DNA of 64,000 nt from Sporodiniella umbellata (taxonomy: Eukaryota; Mucoromycota; Mucoromycetes; Mucorales; Rhizopodaceae). The translations under genes were made by a program, and so were the position numbers. Shown here in pieces: positions 44,223-55,449 of this stretch. Below the pieces are notes generated by a model. The model saw only the letters and a list, made by a program, of their open reading frames with translations. It did no database searches and was not told the DNA's origin. The stretch is taken from assembly GCA_025677835.1 (NCBI GenBank), contig JAIXMR010000039.1, positions 1 to 64,000 on the forward strand, given 5' to 3'. The first letter of the stretch is position 1; the number at the start of each line of letters is the position of its first letter.

Positions 44223-44590
44223 ATGAATCAATCCTCTGCCATTGATGTTTCTGCCCCAATTAACATTGACACTGCTGCAAAGCAACGTCGTCAATCTCAG
44301 TCTAGCTGTCATGAATTTGGTCTATCCCCTACTTACTATACCTCTGAAGGCATCATCCAGCCAAATACAAACAACGCTGACGAAGTTGGTTCGCCTGTCT
44401 TCAATGATCGCTCCCGGGTGTTCTTTAGTCATAATCAACGATGTAGCTGTAAGTAGATTTCTTTTAGATAGAATCGGTTTCTTATTTATAACCAAACCTT
44501 TTCCTCTCCCTTTCTTTTTTTTTTTTTTTTTTTTTGGTAGGTCGCGGTTCTGGTGTAGGTTGTGATTGTACAAAGAGTTGTGCATGTTAA
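44223..44590 (+). CDS. Small Cys-rich protein with metallothionein-like tail
   Basis: Two exons (44,223-44,448 and 44,541-44,590) encode 91 residues. The first 73 are Ser/Asn/Gln rich with one cysteine (residue 29). The last 18 hold six cysteines as C-S-C, C-D-C and C-A-C (residues 74, 76, 83, 85, 89, 91), with small residues around them. Repeated CxC pairs are the hallmark of copper/zinc metallothioneins. The second exon is tiny, and without it only one CxC pair would remain. The intron holds a T-run of about 22 nt. No signal peptide. Metal binding is an inference from the cysteine pattern. Confidence 0.6.
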
Positions 44591-44696
44591 ATGTGACTTT
44601 TTCTTTGTACAAAGTTTATTCAATAAAAACAAAGCTGTAAAATAAATAGGCGTTGGGGGAAAAAAGAGGGTGTGTGTATGTGCATTTTGTTATGCC

Positions 44697-45041
44697 TCAA
44701 CAAGGGCAAAAGTCAGTAGAATGAGGGCCAGAGCAATTTGAACACTTGCTGGATGCTTTTTTTGTATGGCTTGAGTCAAAGAGGGATGGGTGGAGAGTGG
44801 GCATCAAGTTGGGTCTTGGGAAACTATTCAACACGGAATTTTCTGTGACTACCTCAGGTCCTGCCTGTGTGTTTTCTTTAGATGGCTGACAGTTGGGAGC
44901 CGTGCTAGATATTTTTCGCTGGGTTGCGGTAGGAAAAGCGGGGCGTTTAAGCACTGTGGATATAGGGGCAATGTTTTTACAGTTTTTCTTTGACCTTGTG
45001 CCTAAAAGGCCTAGAAAGCTGTAGCTACCAAAAAGTGACAT
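44697..45041 (-). CDS. Small hypothetical protein with C-terminal Cys/His knuckle
   Basis: A single frame of 114 residues, starting MSLFGSYSFLGLLGTRSKKN. The middle is Ser/Pro/Thr rich. The C-terminus CSNCSGPHSTDFCPC has Cys/His spacing C-x2-C-x3-H-x4-C, one residue short of a classical CCHC zinc knuckle. It is convergent with the metallothionein-like gene. No family is recognised; expression would need evidence. Confidence 0.4.
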   Translation of the reverse strand: MSLFGSYSFLGLLGTRSKKNCKNIAPISTVLKRPAFPTATQRKISSTAPNCQPSKENTQAGPEVVTENSVLNSFPRPNLMPTLHPSLFDSSHTKKASSKCSNCSGPHSTDFCPC

Positions 45042-45892
45042 CTGTTTGTATTTGTAGGTAAAGTGTACGTGAATAGTTGTACTCCAAAAAAAAAAAAAAA
45101 AAAAAAAGGACTGCAGAAAGTACATTTTAAATATACAATTGCCTTTCACGTTTTTTTTTTCATCTTCCGTTTATTTCCGAATGATTCATAATACTGAGAC
45201 AACACTGTTAGCTAAAAGCAAGAAAAGGAATACGCGAAAGAAAGGTGTTTTATTATCTCTGCCTGCTTCTGCTCTTATTTTATACCTGAGAACAAAAAAA
45301 AAAAAAAAAAAAAAAAAGGAACGATAATATTTTTGATTTTTGTTAGCCCACAGTTTTTTCTCTTTTTTAAAAAAAAAAAAAAAAAAACTCTATTGTTTTA
45401 TTTAAATTTCGTATCTAGAATATCTTACTAGCATGTGCTCTATTAAAAACAATAAAAACAGAACAAGTCCTTAGGCTGTTTTGGATAAAAGCCAGCTGTT
45501 TACGCTTTTTTTCAACTACTTTATCTAAATCAATAGACTCTGGACTTAAGTTACCAAGAACCTTTCCGTAGAATCAAGGAATGGGGCAGTCGGGGCAAGG
45601 AGGAGGGGGCTTATGGTACTCAAATTATTTTGCCGCTTCACGAATATAAAACGGAAGTTCAGATAAGGCAAAGCCAGGTATAGATGACCTGGCTTGATTG
45701 ATATTATAAATACCTCTTCTTCAATACAAACAAACACACAAGACAACTGTTAGCCAGTTGAACCAATATTAACAATAACATGTGTAACCAACGTCTGATT
45801 ACACAGATGAAGGTTTTGTACAACTGTGAACAAGTTTTTTTTTTTTTTTTTTTCTTATCTTTAGCCTCCATTGGTTTATTAACGTCAGCCGG
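45042..45892. other. Intergenic with homopolymers and a hairpin
   Basis: About 850 bp between the small knuckle ORF and the phospholipase D stop. It contains A-runs near 45,085, 45,295 and 45,370, a T-run near 45,837 and a perfect hairpin at 45,671-45,695. No supported gene. Confidence 0.55.
45671..45695. repeat. Perfect 9-bp hairpin, 7-nt loop
   Basis: AAGCCAGGT pairs with ACCTGGCTT around ATAGATG. It lies about 200 bp beyond the phospholipase D stop, in its downstream direction. Function unknown. Confidence 0.7.
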
Positions 45893-48800
45893 TTAGGTAT
45901 ACAATTCTTGAATATCGTTTCCAACGAAAGGGATAGACTCTCCATGAAGATCAATGTTTTCCAAAAAGTGGTAAGGAAATTCCACCAAGTGACCCTTTAC
46001 CTTGCCCAAATGGTCTCTGATTTCGTCAACAGACATTTCAGGGTCATGGATATGGCCAATGTCAATTTCTGTGGGGTTGGGATAGAACTCTTTATACTCT
46101 TCCCAATCGGTTACTATTTTTTTTTTTCGTTAATATATGTATATGTATATATATAAATTTTTTTTTAAAAAAAAGAAAAACCTGTATCATCAGGAACACA
46201 ACGGAACACATGGCGATAGGCAAGTGTATTCTTTTTGGCTGTCGAGTTAAACAAATCAAGAGTGTTCTCATCTAAGGGATCCATGACCAGTTTATCTTCT
46301 TTAGTATCTGTGGTGTCTATCTGAGGCGTAGGCAAAGGCAGCATGGCATTGGTAACCTCGTCAGCTGGGGCGTCCTTAATTAGTCCCAGGTGTTCCTTCC
46401 ACAAATTACGTCTCAGGGTGGCTGCAAAACAGGGAGCTTCATACTATGCAAAAAAAAAAAAAAAAAAATAAACACAAGTTCTTCCTTTTTCAAGTCTTGA
46501 AGCTTACATAGTGTCCGTTCATTTGAGAAGGAATAGTCTTCATGTCTTCCACAATCAAAGCGATCTCAGAGTCACGGTCACCACATTGAGATCGATCATT
46601 TAAATTGGCAGAGCCCATAATGACCCTTTTGTCTATAATCAAAAATGAGTCTACCTATCAACAAAAGCTAAATTACCGTCTGCAATCAAAAGCTTTGCAT
46701 GAATGTAGAGTTCCTCTGTAACATAGTCGCCAGCCTCTTCTCTTTCAGCTTCGTCTGTTCTGGGACGAGAAGTTTCAGTGTCGTTTACCCAAGGCTCTTC
46801 ATCCAGATTACCACCTTCCATAGCATCTTTGGCAATAGAGTCAGCAGCAATACCCTCCAGTGTCTTTTCGCGATAATGGCGGACGTCTTCTTCGTTTGGA
46901 ATTCTACCGTATTCAACCTCATCTTCTATATGGAAAGAACCTTGTGTATTTCGTGCAAACTCAGGCTCACCCGCATGGTGTATCACCTGTGCTTCTTCAC
47001 CTTCATGGCCTTCAACCCCTTCAAGGCGCTGTTCTGTTTCATCTTCGTATCCAGCAGCCCTAAGAAGTAGAGATTCAAGCTTACTACGGTTTATACGATC
47101 ATAATTTCTCAAGCTATAGAAACGGATATATTCGTCAGGATCAATGCCGGATGCCTTGAGTTTCTCAACAATACTATCTGGTCCACGACAGATGGATATA
47201 TACTGATAGTGCATAACCAGTCTATATACAAAAATTCAGGGGTTATGTCTAGTTTGTTTATGCTCTTACCTAGCTGTAGCAGCATCCTTTGTACTCAGAT
47301 CTGCTGGGAAAGCTGGCATCAATGGAATCAGCACAAAGACTTTGAACTTTTCTCTTTCCTCATGAGCGCGAACAATGCGTCTAACGATAGCATTACCAAT
47401 CTGGTTTTTTACAATACCGCCATTATCGGGCTCAGTAGAAGTAACTTGGAATAGTGTTAGTAAAATTTGTATCTGTTTTTCCATCTATATAGTATTACTG
47501 AAAAATTGATTTTCTATGTAAACGTAGTGTTCAGCTCCAAGAATAGTAGCAACATATGCATTTTGGATAGAGTGCTGTATCACTTATTTAGTTACACAAC
47601 TTTTTTTTTTTTTTTTTTTGGTTTTCGTAGAAAAACAGACCTCTAAATCTTCACCTGTACTCCACTTGGCGCTGCTACGAAGTACTTGAACGCGCATTGT
47701 TCCTTTTACTCCTCGTGTTCTGGGGTTGTGGCGCTGTTTTCTATAGACATGTTCCTCTTGATTTTCTTCAAAATAATGTTGTTGACGACCCATACCACCC
47801 AAAGGCGGCTGCAGATATGGAATGGCTTCAATATTGCGAGCTTTTTCGTGTTTGATAAAATTCCAACGTTCACAGAAATGTCGTGCTACATCTAAAACAG
47901 GTCCACCCACCTAATTCCCTAGCGGTTAGTTTCTTTCGGGTGTAACATCAAACGACCTACTAAACACATAGACATATCATGCCAAGGCATTCTGGGAATG
48001 ACAGTTTTGTCAATAAGTCGCATATCGTAATCTTTGACTAGAAAAATTAAATGCGTTGAGATACGTATTCAAAAAAAAAAAGGTATACCGGATGTCCTTT
48101 ACCATGTTCAAAATCCCTTACACGAGCATCACTATAGTCTTGACCTTTTTTTTTTTTTTGATAAAAGAAATAATCCTTAGAATTTACCGCATACTGCAAC
48201 ACTATACTCATAAATTACCTGGGAATAGTTCACTATCAGGATCATCTCCATGAAAGTCTGCTAATGGATGTCCGTGTGTATCCCAACGTCTAAATGAAAA
48301 AACATGAGATTGTTTTTTTTTTTTTCTTTTTCTTTTTTTCAAGCACATACCCAAAACATAAATCGATGCCTCCAAGAAAAGCAATTTTATTATCAATCAC
48401 TACAAATTTTTCGTGATGAGACCAAAAGAAGGTCCCTCCCAAGTTATGGTCAGGATGTCTCAAGACTTTAAAAAAACATATGAATACTAGGAGTCGACAA
48501 AAAAAAAAAAGGGGGGGGGGAGATGGGTGCTATTCGGATCTACCTGTAACATTCTCACTCAGTCCATCCAATACATGTTTGGTGTGTTCGCTATCTAAAG
48601 TCAAAGCAAGCTCTACTTCCTAACGATGTTTAGCAGTAATAGACAACATTAGCAAAATTACCTTGTATACTACGATATAAATCTTGACACCCTCATCAGC
48701 TTTTTTCTTCAAGAGAGTGTCTATGCGATATTCGGGGTATTTAGAAGGCGGTCTACGCAAATGCTACAAAAGGTATAGTTTGTTTTATGCGTCATTATAT

Positions 48801-49209
48801 GTTTCGCTTTTATTACCAATTCAGGCGTCTGTATGTTTTAAACACCATTAGTCTTTGGATTAATGATAAAATCAAACCAATAAACTTACCAACCACCAAT
48901 CTTCAATATAAATGGATTCAGTGGCATTTTCAATTGCTTCTGATACAGCCCTTTTTTTTTAAAAAAAAAAAAAAATTTTTTTTGTGAGAACCGAATAAAC
49001 ATCCATACTGTAAAACAAATTTACCAGCAATAATTCTGACCATCAACAAAAAACTTAACTTCTGCTTCATGTCTAACAGCAGCAAAGGAGTCATAACGAT
49101 GTTTTTCGTTCAAGAGCTGTTGTTCATAGGCCTCCTCATCAGGTTTGCTCTCTTCTGAAGAATCAAATATATGCGTTACTTTATCTGCAATATCACCAAG
49201 AACGTTCAT
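45893..49209 (-). CDS. Phospholipase D
   Basis: Hydrolyses phosphatidylcholine to phosphatidic acid and choline. The start is [15 protein letters not shown] at 49,209. Both HKD motifs are present: [17 protein letters not shown] (+ strand near 48,395) and [20 protein letters not shown] (+ strand 46,610-46,700). The first is followed by the conserved [12 protein letters not shown] and MPWHDMS; IENQFFI lies before the second. The N-terminus lacks PX and PH domains, matching the short fungal PLD rather than SPO14. About a dozen introns, several with poly-T/poly-A tracts, divide the gene. A long acidic insert ([10 protein letters not shown] and preceding) sits between the two HKD halves. The end is NDIQELYT at 45,893. 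The call is secure. Confidence 0.93.
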
Positions 49210-49426
49210 TTTTGCTATTTTTTTTTTTTTAAAAAAAAAGAAAGAAATAGAAAAAAGATCTTGAATATATATAGATACTTGAGCTTGTCTCTAGTGGTGT
49301 AACCTTTGCCCTGTATTTTTCTTTTTTTGTGCCTTTTCTTGTTGTATTTAAACCCCGTTAACTCAAATTGGCGCAAGTTGTACAAAACTTTATTAAAGGC
49401 AGTAGACTCTTAGTCTATAAGTCGTC
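49210..49426. promoter_or_regulatory. Upstream region of phospholipase D
   Basis: About 215 bp between the phospholipase D start codon and the Mpv17-like fragment. It holds poly-T/poly-A stretches just upstream of the ATG. No defined element was recognised. Confidence 0.4.
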
Positions 49427-49542
49427 ATGGCTTCTCAATTTTCTATCTCTTACGTTCAGTACTTGAACAAAGTACGTAATTAACAATGCCTTATTTCCTA
49501 TCTATACTGTAGTATCCTACTATAAGACGCGCTATTCAATAG
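49427..49542 (+). pseudogene. Possible 5' fragment of an Mpv17/PMP22-type gene
   Basis: ATG at 49,427 starts MASQFSISYVQYLNK. A GTACGT intron (49,472-49,512) joins it to YPTIRRAIQ and then a stop (TAG 49,540). The pattern Y-x2-YL-x2-YP-x3-A resembles the start of Mpv17/PMP22 family membrane proteins. Nothing recognisable of the remaining transmembrane part follows, so if the resemblance is real this is a truncated relic. Short similarity, weak call. Confidence 0.3.
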
Positions 49543-51360
49543 CAAAACGCGTGTTTGGCTCTGTCAAGTTTGTTACTGTCTTTCTGTACAACCAGTATTC
49601 GGAGACTCTTGAGGTTTCAATCAACCCTCAATCGTTTCCGGCCGTGGCAAAAAAAAAAAAAAAAAAAAAGAGGCTTTTTACCATAGTTGTGTATAAACTT
49701 TAAGTACTGTTCTAGGTTAATGTACGTCTCGCCCTTCAATGTTATTGTCTTTATATGTCTGGCTGATCAATAGTCTTGGCCACTTTTGTTGTCTACTAAA
49801 CTTACTATTTACTGTGTCTACTATACCCTTTTTAGAGCTTATGAGAACAGAGTGGGGTTAGCAGGCTTATCCGCAACAAAAATCCAGTACTTATAAATGC
49901 ACCATATAGAGTAATAGTTACATATATGAAGTATACAGTCAACTAAAATATAGATATGTGCCATATTCTACTGTAGCCGTTCAGTCCAAGTTGTATCAAG
50001 ACCCGAAAACTATCAAAAACTGGATTTTTGACGTGTCTTTCTAATCGAAAATAAAAGCCCGTAAAATACATGCAGACCAAACACATAAAATAGTTCGAGA
50101 CTGATTCAAAATAGAAAAAAAGGACTGTATCTGGTTTAAAAAAAAAAAAAGACGTAACCATTACCACTTCTGTGGTATCATTTGTTTAGGCTAATTTGGT
50201 GCTAGTGCGTTTAAAAGCTTTTGTGAACACTTGCGTTTCCCTTTTTTTTTTTATTGCCAACATCAATATTTTTTTTAACAAACTTTTTTTTAAAACACAC
50301 CTAATGTACCGAATTTTGTGTTTTACATATTCTCATACGTAAGATTACTATTATTAGAACCGAGGGGGGAAAAGTTACAGACCCATGTGTTACCTCCACA
50401 TCGTTTTTTTCCATTTTTAAACTGGAAAACATCTAGCTCAGGTAAGATACCGCTACAGAATCACTTTTTTGTTCGTTTGAAAAAGAAAAAAGGAGAGATT
50501 GAAAAAGCAATAAATCTAGATCTCATTGCAAAAGTCAATAAGCTAACGAACTGTTTGTATACTCAAGGTTTCATAGAACAATGGATGGCTGTTTTATTTG
50601 TTCGAAACCCTTTTACAATTTATTGGTAATGCTAAGCAACCCAAATAAAAGCAATGGTGTCACTCAAAAAAAGCAAGTGACGGCTTCTCAGTATATAACT
50701 CTAAGTAACTGGTGTAGATAATTATCTTTGAGCTTAGTTAAAGCAGCCCCTATTTTCTATATATCTGTCATTTTAAAAGGGTTACGCTTTCAAACTATTA
50801 TTAAACTTTTTCAATAGAAGGCTCCACATAAATACTGTTTTAACAAGGCAGAGTTTGTTCCAAAATACAACAAGTTTTTTTTTTTTTTTTTTTTTTTTTG
50901 AAAGAATAAACTGTGGGCAGAGCGATACGTTACCACTTTCAGGAGCTCATAAAAATAAAGATAATAAAAAGAGAAATAGGCCCTAATATGTTTTGAATCC
51001 TTTTAGATTAAATAGGCTAAAGACGTGTATACTTTTTACTGGTAAAGTTGTGTTTCAAATGGTCAAAGACAAAAAAAAAAAAAGAAACACGCTTAGTACT
51101 CAATACCCACCCATTGACCCCCTCGTAGTTCTTTTAAGTCATCAGCCACTGCTAAAAGGAAACCCAAGTCTGTTTATTTTGAAACAGTATCAATAGCTAG
51201 GACTTGTTTTCAGAACCGAACTTGAAAAGTAAACCTGAATTTTTTAGGCACCATGAGATAGCGTTTGGAATTTTTTGGAGTACAAGGCGCACCTGCTTTA
51301 GGAAAACCCTTTGTACCCTTTTGTAATATTTTGTCCCCTAAAAACAGGTTTTTATGCAAG
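49543..51360. other. Intergenic, no gene recognised
   Basis: About 1.8 kb of AT-rich sequence with long A and T runs near 49,650, 50,137 and 50,877. Open frames near 50,318 contain charged, Lys-rich segments but match no family that I can identify. Confidence 0.5.
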
Positions 51361-52630
51361 TAGATGAAAAGCTGGCTAAAAATTTTCTACTGATCTTTAA
51401 ACAAATTAGCGATATACTTTGTACAGACTATATTAAAAAAGTAAGCCTATCTCAAAAAGCAGCATATTAAACGCTACCACTTAATTCTATCGAAGAGTCT
51501 CCATGAAAGATGGCGATGGTTTCCGTGCTGAAGACTACGTCTTTATGGCTGCCGTTAACGCTTTGTTATCTGTAATGTATGACGTTTCTCCTATCCATAA
51601 TGTTAGCGATCCTGAATGCAGACTATTTTTGTAGACCTTGTACACATGTACAAGACTTGGTAATTTGACCCACGACTATACGTATCTATTCCCAAATTTG
51701 CCTTTTTGAGTATTTTGTTTAAAAAAAGAAGAATTATGAAAAAAAAGTATATCTAGATGGGTTTTATAATGATTAAGTAAAGTACATATGCTTGACACAA
51801 AAGCACCAAAGACCTTGTATGATCAATAGTTTGTATCTAACAAATTCAGAAACCAGTTAACAGAACATGACGCGATAGGCTTGACGTGTAAATTTCTAAA
51901 GAGAATCTTTATATCTTATCTCTTTTTTTTTATAAAGTTATTGAAAGCAATTTTAGCAGAAGAGGATACGTTAGTGTCTGTAAGTTTATGGTCTTTGGCT
52001 GTTCCTACTAATTATTGAAAAATCAAAAATAAAAAGGTATTTGCGACGAATTTGATGACTTCCTTACTTTTTGGCATTTTATAAAGAGTGTTTAAGGTTT
52101 GGGTTACCAGAAAATCTGAATCTTCCACACAATGTTATTCAAGATGGTAAGAACGATTGAATTAGACCTTTTTATTTTTATTGTTACTCTTATTGTTATT
52201 TTAAGAAAAAGGAAGTGTACAAAGTAATTTTATAGTTATTTATAAAGATTATATGATACCGTATCGTTTGTGACTCCTGACCCATTAAGCTGGAATACAA
52301 GCAGTTACGAAAATTCAGATGATTTTCTGCCTGGGCGTTTTTTTTTGAATATCCTAGGCTTGTTTCTGCTTCAGGCATATGGTATATCAACTAGCGCAAA
52401 AACTTCTCGTTTAGATGAGGAAGACGCAAATGTTCTGTTATTTATTTTGTAAGCAATACACACAAACTGATAGTTGGTTTTTCTACTTCATGACCAAAAC
52501 TTTGGCCAAGTTTACTATTGAGCCATTAAACTTATCTATTGTAGATAAGCTCGATGTCTCTTTTGGCAATACGCTTGTTAATGGATTTATCAAGAAGCCA
52601 GGTTCTTTTAGTGTAAGATTAGCGGATTAG
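51361..52630 (+). pseudogene. Decayed cytochrome P450 gene
   Basis: Four separate segments in consistent order resemble parts of fungal P450s. KDGDGFRAEDYVFMAAVNAL (about 51,503-51,570) matches the segment before the I-helix. ECLRFGLPENLNLPHNVIQD (about 52,086-52,150) looks like the K-helix ExxR-to-DxxPDG stretch. DPLSWNTSSYENSDDFLPGR (about 52,280-52,345) resembles the PERF region. LAKFTIEPLNLSIVDKLDVS through FSVRL (52,500-52,627) resembles the final beta-sheet. The heme-binding loop with its cysteine was not found between the last two pieces, and stops and frame changes interrupt the gene. It is therefore called a relic; the family is inferred from pattern only. Confidence 0.45.
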
Positions 52631-53160
52631 ACTAATAGGCTTGTTCTTTAAATAAAGGAAAAGTGTAGGCATGTAGAGAATCCTACGTAATAAACTAGCA
52701 ATATACTCAAGCTAGCTGTGTTTTGTTTTGAAGTCTGTTACAGCTTTATTAGTGAAAACAATCAATTGGACTACTCGTTAAGACTTGGATGTACGAAAAT
52801 ATAATTTATTTTTATAAAAGTACGTACAACATCATCTCAACGTCTAGCCTTATATTTCTTTTCTTTTTACAGAGAATACTTTTACAAAGTACACAAATTC
52901 ACACACCAATATAGTTTTCGTCAGGTTTCTTACTCATGTAGTTTTTCCTTTACATGTTAACGCCTCACAGACATACTGTTTTTTATAAAAACGAACGCGG
53001 AAACAGCAAAAAACGCTTTAAATTAACTTAATGAAGTTGATCCATTTAGTATTTTATAAGGTGAGTATGATATACTCAAAAAAAAAAAAAAAAAGATTTA
53101 CGCGTAAAAATAGATAAAGAGTAATTCTTATAAAAAAGAAAATAAAAAAATAAATAAAGT
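52631..53160. other. Spacer between P450 relic and repeat R1 copy A
   Basis: About 530 bp, very AT-rich, ending in A-rich sequence (53,078-53,160) where similarity with copy B begins. No gene seen. Confidence 0.5.
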
Positions 53161-54470
53161 AATTATTTGTATATTTATTTGTTAAATAAAACGATAGTTG
53201 AATAGATCAAAGCTTCGTATATATATGCTACTTTACTTGGTTTACCAAACTTTCAGACTTTGGACTATCTTTTCTTATTACTTATTAGATGCTTTTGGAT
53301 TTTTGCTTTGCTCTTGATTTAGTATTGACTGTTCTTTTGTGTCATAGTACGCTTTGTCGTCCTTGGTTATGTTTGTTTCATTGTTTTAGCCTCGGCTTTG
53401 CTTACAGACCAAACCTTGTTTTTTCGTTATGTCGTTGACCTTGCCCACAGGCTGAGCAGCGCGTTTTCTTGTATTCATTTCTAGCTTTGACTAAGCCATG
53501 CCTTTGTTAACTCGTCTTTCTGCAGATTACTCTTGAGACTCTTTTTTGGTGCCTTTCTTTCTTTCAAAAACTGTTGTTTGTTTTTATCTTTGTTTTTTTT
53601 TTTTTTTTTTTTTTAATTTTTAGTTTTTTTTTTTATTTTGAATTTTTAGTTTTTTTTTTTCTTTTTTTTTTTTTTAGGCTACACAGAAAGACAGATACCG
53701 TGGCTCTCTTTTTTCTTCAGTCTTCATCATCTGATTCGGTTCCGATGATACTGAACTCTACATCCTCCATCTCTACGGAATCATCGGAATCCGAATCATC
53801 AAATTGTTCTGGGAAAAAAGAGCGCACACAGTTCTGTCTTCTGAGAGCAGGAGGGCGAAAGGCAGCACTCTCCTCCCCTTGGGTTGGAGGCAAGCTACCA
53901 GAATGGCTGGATCTGCGCAACCTCAAGGGAAGACCCACTGGAATCCTGAAGCCATCGCTGTCCTATTACGCCAAAACAGAAATAATAGCACAGCCATTTT
54001 TGGAGTAAAATGAGAAAGAGTGAGTCAAAAATTTAGGCTTTTTTTTTTTTTTTTACTACAACTTACGAATAGGTCTTCAGGTTCAGGGGATTGCTCTGCA
54101 GACGCTCTCACCTGTCTACAGAACAGAGAAAGAAGACGCTGACGATTGGCATGCTTTGCATGCTTCACGCCATGCGCCTTCAAGATGCCTTTCAGCTCCT
54201 CCTTTTTCATTTTTTTTGTGTTGAAATCTTTTCCTAGTACGCGATTATTGAAGTCAATTGTTATATACGCGTGTTTTTTGTGTATGTTTAAATGCTAAAG
54301 TAACTTACTTAAGTAATATTTCATTTTTTAAAATAAATTGCTATAAAGTAAAAGAAAAAAAAAAGAAAAAAAAGGCTTCTATTTATTTGTCTCTTTTCGT
54401 GTGTACAGCCGTATGATTGGTTTAAATCAGTGTGCTTTTTATCATTGTTCTTGTGTAAGGTTCTTTTTTT
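53161..54470. repeat. Repeat R1, copy A (about 1.3 kb)
   Basis: Matches 62,697-64,000 along its whole length in the same orientation. Shared landmarks are AGCTTCGTATATATATGCTA near the left end, CGTTGACCTTGCCCACAGGC (one base difference upstream) and a poly-T block ending TTTAGGCTACACAGAAAGAC. An approximately 130-residue reading frame on the minus strand is also shared. Homopolymer lengths and a few percent of bases differ. Because copy B is cut by the window end, the true right end is not known. Confidence 0.85.
53717..54210 (-). CDS. R1-encoded SAP-like small acidic protein
   Basis: Two exons, 54,067-54,210 and 53,717-53,962, separated by a GTAAGT...TAG intron, give 129 residues. The head MKKEELKGILKAHGVKHA and RQRLLSLFCRQVRA look like a helix-turn-helix SAP motif. 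Then SPEPEDLF joins DSDGFRIPVGLPLRLRRSSH and a Pro/Gly stretch. The tail is acidic: QFDDSDSDDSVEMEDVEF and GTESDDED. Function unknown; it could be a transposon accessory DNA-binding protein or a domesticated gene. The exon junction is in phase and the acceptor is good. In copy B the same frame is broken. Confidence 0.5.
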
Positions 54471-55449
54471 TCTTTGCAGCTGATTTTATGGCTTTTAGCT
54501 TGCTTATCTTGTTTGGCTTTTCTAAATCGGGCCGTACCCAAGGCTAATACTAAAAAAAAAGAAAAAGAAAAAAAATAAGGAGGCTAGGAAAAAGAGAGTT
54601 ATTAGAAATGGCCAAGCAGCTTGAAACTGTTTTCCACAAGTAAATAAACGCGTATTGGCCCTGCTCACTAATTTTGAAAGACTGTATGTTTCTTTAAAAA
54701 AAATAAAGCGGCTTTGCTTACTTTTTTTCTTTTTTTTTCTCTCTCTGTCTTTAGCTATCAATCTATAGTCGGGATACACAAGCCGACATTGTGATAAATT
54801 TATGGTTTCACTTTATTGCAGCATAAAAAAAAAAAAAAAAAAGAAAGAGGTTAAGCATGTCAGTGCTATGTATATTTCAGGCATGCAAGAATAGAGCGCT
54901 ACCGTAGCAACACTCTTCAAAGTTGTGTGGCAACTGTTTGAGTTTTCAGTCTTGAACGTAAATCTGCTTTTTTGTTTACCTATTTTTATCTTGTGAACTT
55001 ACGTTACTATTTTTGTACAAGTTCAAAAAGCAAAACATGAAAAAAAGGGCCACCCTCCTTTGCGCCCTTTTTTTCCAAAAAAAGAAAAAAGCTGCTGGAA
55101 ATAAGTCAGTAGATAAGCGGTCCTTGATAGTCTTTTGCATTGATCATAAAATAGCGACTCGTGTAACATGGAAACTAAAAGAGCAAAAAGAAGCGAATAA
55201 AAAATAGTAGAGAAGGTTTTTTTTTTGAGTAAAGGTCAGTAACACTAAAGACACAGCTTTACTGACCTCTGACCTATACTCATCATCCTATTTTAGTGGC
55301 CATTTGAAATTTTTGGCCTTGGTCGTATCGTGGTTTTGGCAACGGTTATGTTTTAGTATTGAGCGTAGCCATAGCGTGATTTTTTTTTTTAGTAAAAGCC
55401 ATTTATTTATTGAGTTTTAAATGCATTAAGTAGGATCACACGTTATGAT
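54471..55449. other. Spacer after R1 copy A
   Basis: About 980 bp of AT-rich DNA with homopolymers near 54,550, 54,825 and 55,385. An imperfect-flank hairpin with a 10-bp perfect stem (AGGTCAGTAA at 55,233-55,242 with its complement at 55,259-55,268) lies within. No supported gene. Confidence 0.5.

Noticed and set aside
50318..50629. 103-residue plus-strand frame
   Set aside because: Starts at a weak ATG in AT-rich spacer and has Lys-rich low-complexity content. It matches no known family and could be chance or an eroded fragment.
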